A DNA stretch of 5,964 bases from Deltaproteobacteria bacterium (GTDB lineage Bacteria > Desulfobacterota > Syntrophia > Syntrophales > Smithellaceae), in the NCBI GenBank assembly GCA_009668925.1, contig SBEK01000212.1, positions 1 to 5,964 of the forward strand, given 5' to 3'. This document shows, piece after piece, positions 5,763-5,964 of this stretch (its first letter is position 1; each line of letters begins with the position of its first letter). Made by a program: the position numbers and the translations under genes. The notes beneath the pieces are model-generated. The model ran no database searches. It was not told where the DNA came from and saw only the letters and a program-made list of their open reading frames with translations.

Positions 5763-5810
5763 AAAAAAGTGAAAGTCAGGCGCCCCGGACTAAATCCGGG
5801 ACGCCTGACT
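5763..5810 (-). terminator. Rho-independent terminator of the upstream HpaB-like gene
   Basis: Arms 5795-5810 and 5774-5789 form a 16-bp stem with a 5-nt loop. Read as minus-strand RNA the single mismatch becomes a G-U pair, so the helix is unbroken; read on the plus strand it is a C/A mismatch. On the minus strand the stem is followed by TTTCACTTTTTT (six T at 5768-5763). Both facts assign it to the minus strand, ending transcription from the gene whose stop is at 5825-5827. It separates that gene from the SDR unit. Confidence 0.85.
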
Positions 5811-5824
5811 CATCGATTCACGGA

Positions 5825-5964
5825 CTACTTCTTCGCCTTTTTAGGCGCCAGTGCTTCACGATCCCCGCCGCTCATGCCGGCGATGTACTTCACCAGCTTC
5901 TTGCGGGATTCGATGTCGTACTGCGTCGTGATGGCGATCTGCTCCATGATCGGCGAGCCGCCGC
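5825..5964 (-). CDS. C-terminal fragment, possible 4-hydroxybutyryl-CoA dehydratase / HpaB-family flavoprotein
   Basis: Only the last 45 codons are in the window; the gene continues past position 5964. The visible peptide begins GGSPIMEQIAITTQYDIE and continues with SRKKLVKYIAGM, then a short tail ending in the basic PKKAKK. From memory, a GSP segment followed by a D(I/L)E..KK helix and an (I/L)AG(I/M) end resembles the C-terminus of 4-hydroxybutyryl-CoA dehydratase and related 4-hydroxyphenylacetate 3-hydroxylase (HpaB) proteins. These are acyl-CoA-dehydrogenase-fold flavoenzymes, and the dehydratase also binds a 4Fe-4S cluster. None of the cluster ligands or the FAD site lies in the visible part, so the family call is tentative. 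That it is a real gene end is well supported by the perfectly placed terminator 14 nt after its stop. The lysine-rich tail after the family's usual end point looks like a lineage-specific extension. Confidence 0.55.
   Translation of the reverse strand, partial: GGSPIMEQIAITTQYDIESRKKLVKYIAGMSGGDREALAPKKAKK

Overview
The window reads as part of a bacterial chromosome from a moderately GC-rich organism. Every gene I can support lies on the minus strand, so transcription runs from high to low coordinates. Gene content points to an anaerobe, possibly a Desulfobacterota-type syntroph or sulfate reducer. The main clues are a three-domain, iron-sulfur, old-yellow-enzyme-type ene-reductase and the C-terminal tail of what may be a 4-hydroxybutyryl-CoA dehydratase / HpaB-type flavoprotein. 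The taxonomic call is inference; there is no RNA gene or taxon-specific marker here.

Layout in the direction of transcription: (1) 5964-5825, C-terminal 45 codons of a tentative HpaB-family protein, closed by a strong Rho-independent terminator (5810-5763). (2) A candidate promoter (5735-5707) and a short-chain dehydrogenase/reductase (5641-4844). (3) A 199-bp spacer with four inverted repeats, one or two of which may end or attenuate the SDR transcript. (4) A 652-aa FMN/4Fe-4S/FAD ene-reductase (4644-2686). (5) A 127-bp spacer made of two different heptanucleotide repeat arrays around a 28-bp near-perfect palindrome. (6) An epoxide-hydrolase-type alpha/beta hydrolase (2558-1689). (7) A 136-bp spacer with a degenerate version of the same heptamer arrays. 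(8) A second, paralogous alpha/beta hydrolase (1552-695). (9) A small HExxHxxxH zinc-metallopeptidase-like protein (636-133). Positions 1-132 hold no gene I can support.

Taken together, the SDR, ene-reductase and two hydrolases look like a small catabolic or detoxification set: alcohol/ketone interconversion, reduction of an activated C=C bond, and hydrolysis of an epoxide or related bond. No substrate can be named from the sequence. The gene families are all known. The least explained part is the non-coding DNA: heptamer arrays of two types on both sides of one hydrolase gene, next to its paralogue, which may record how the pair arose or was inserted.
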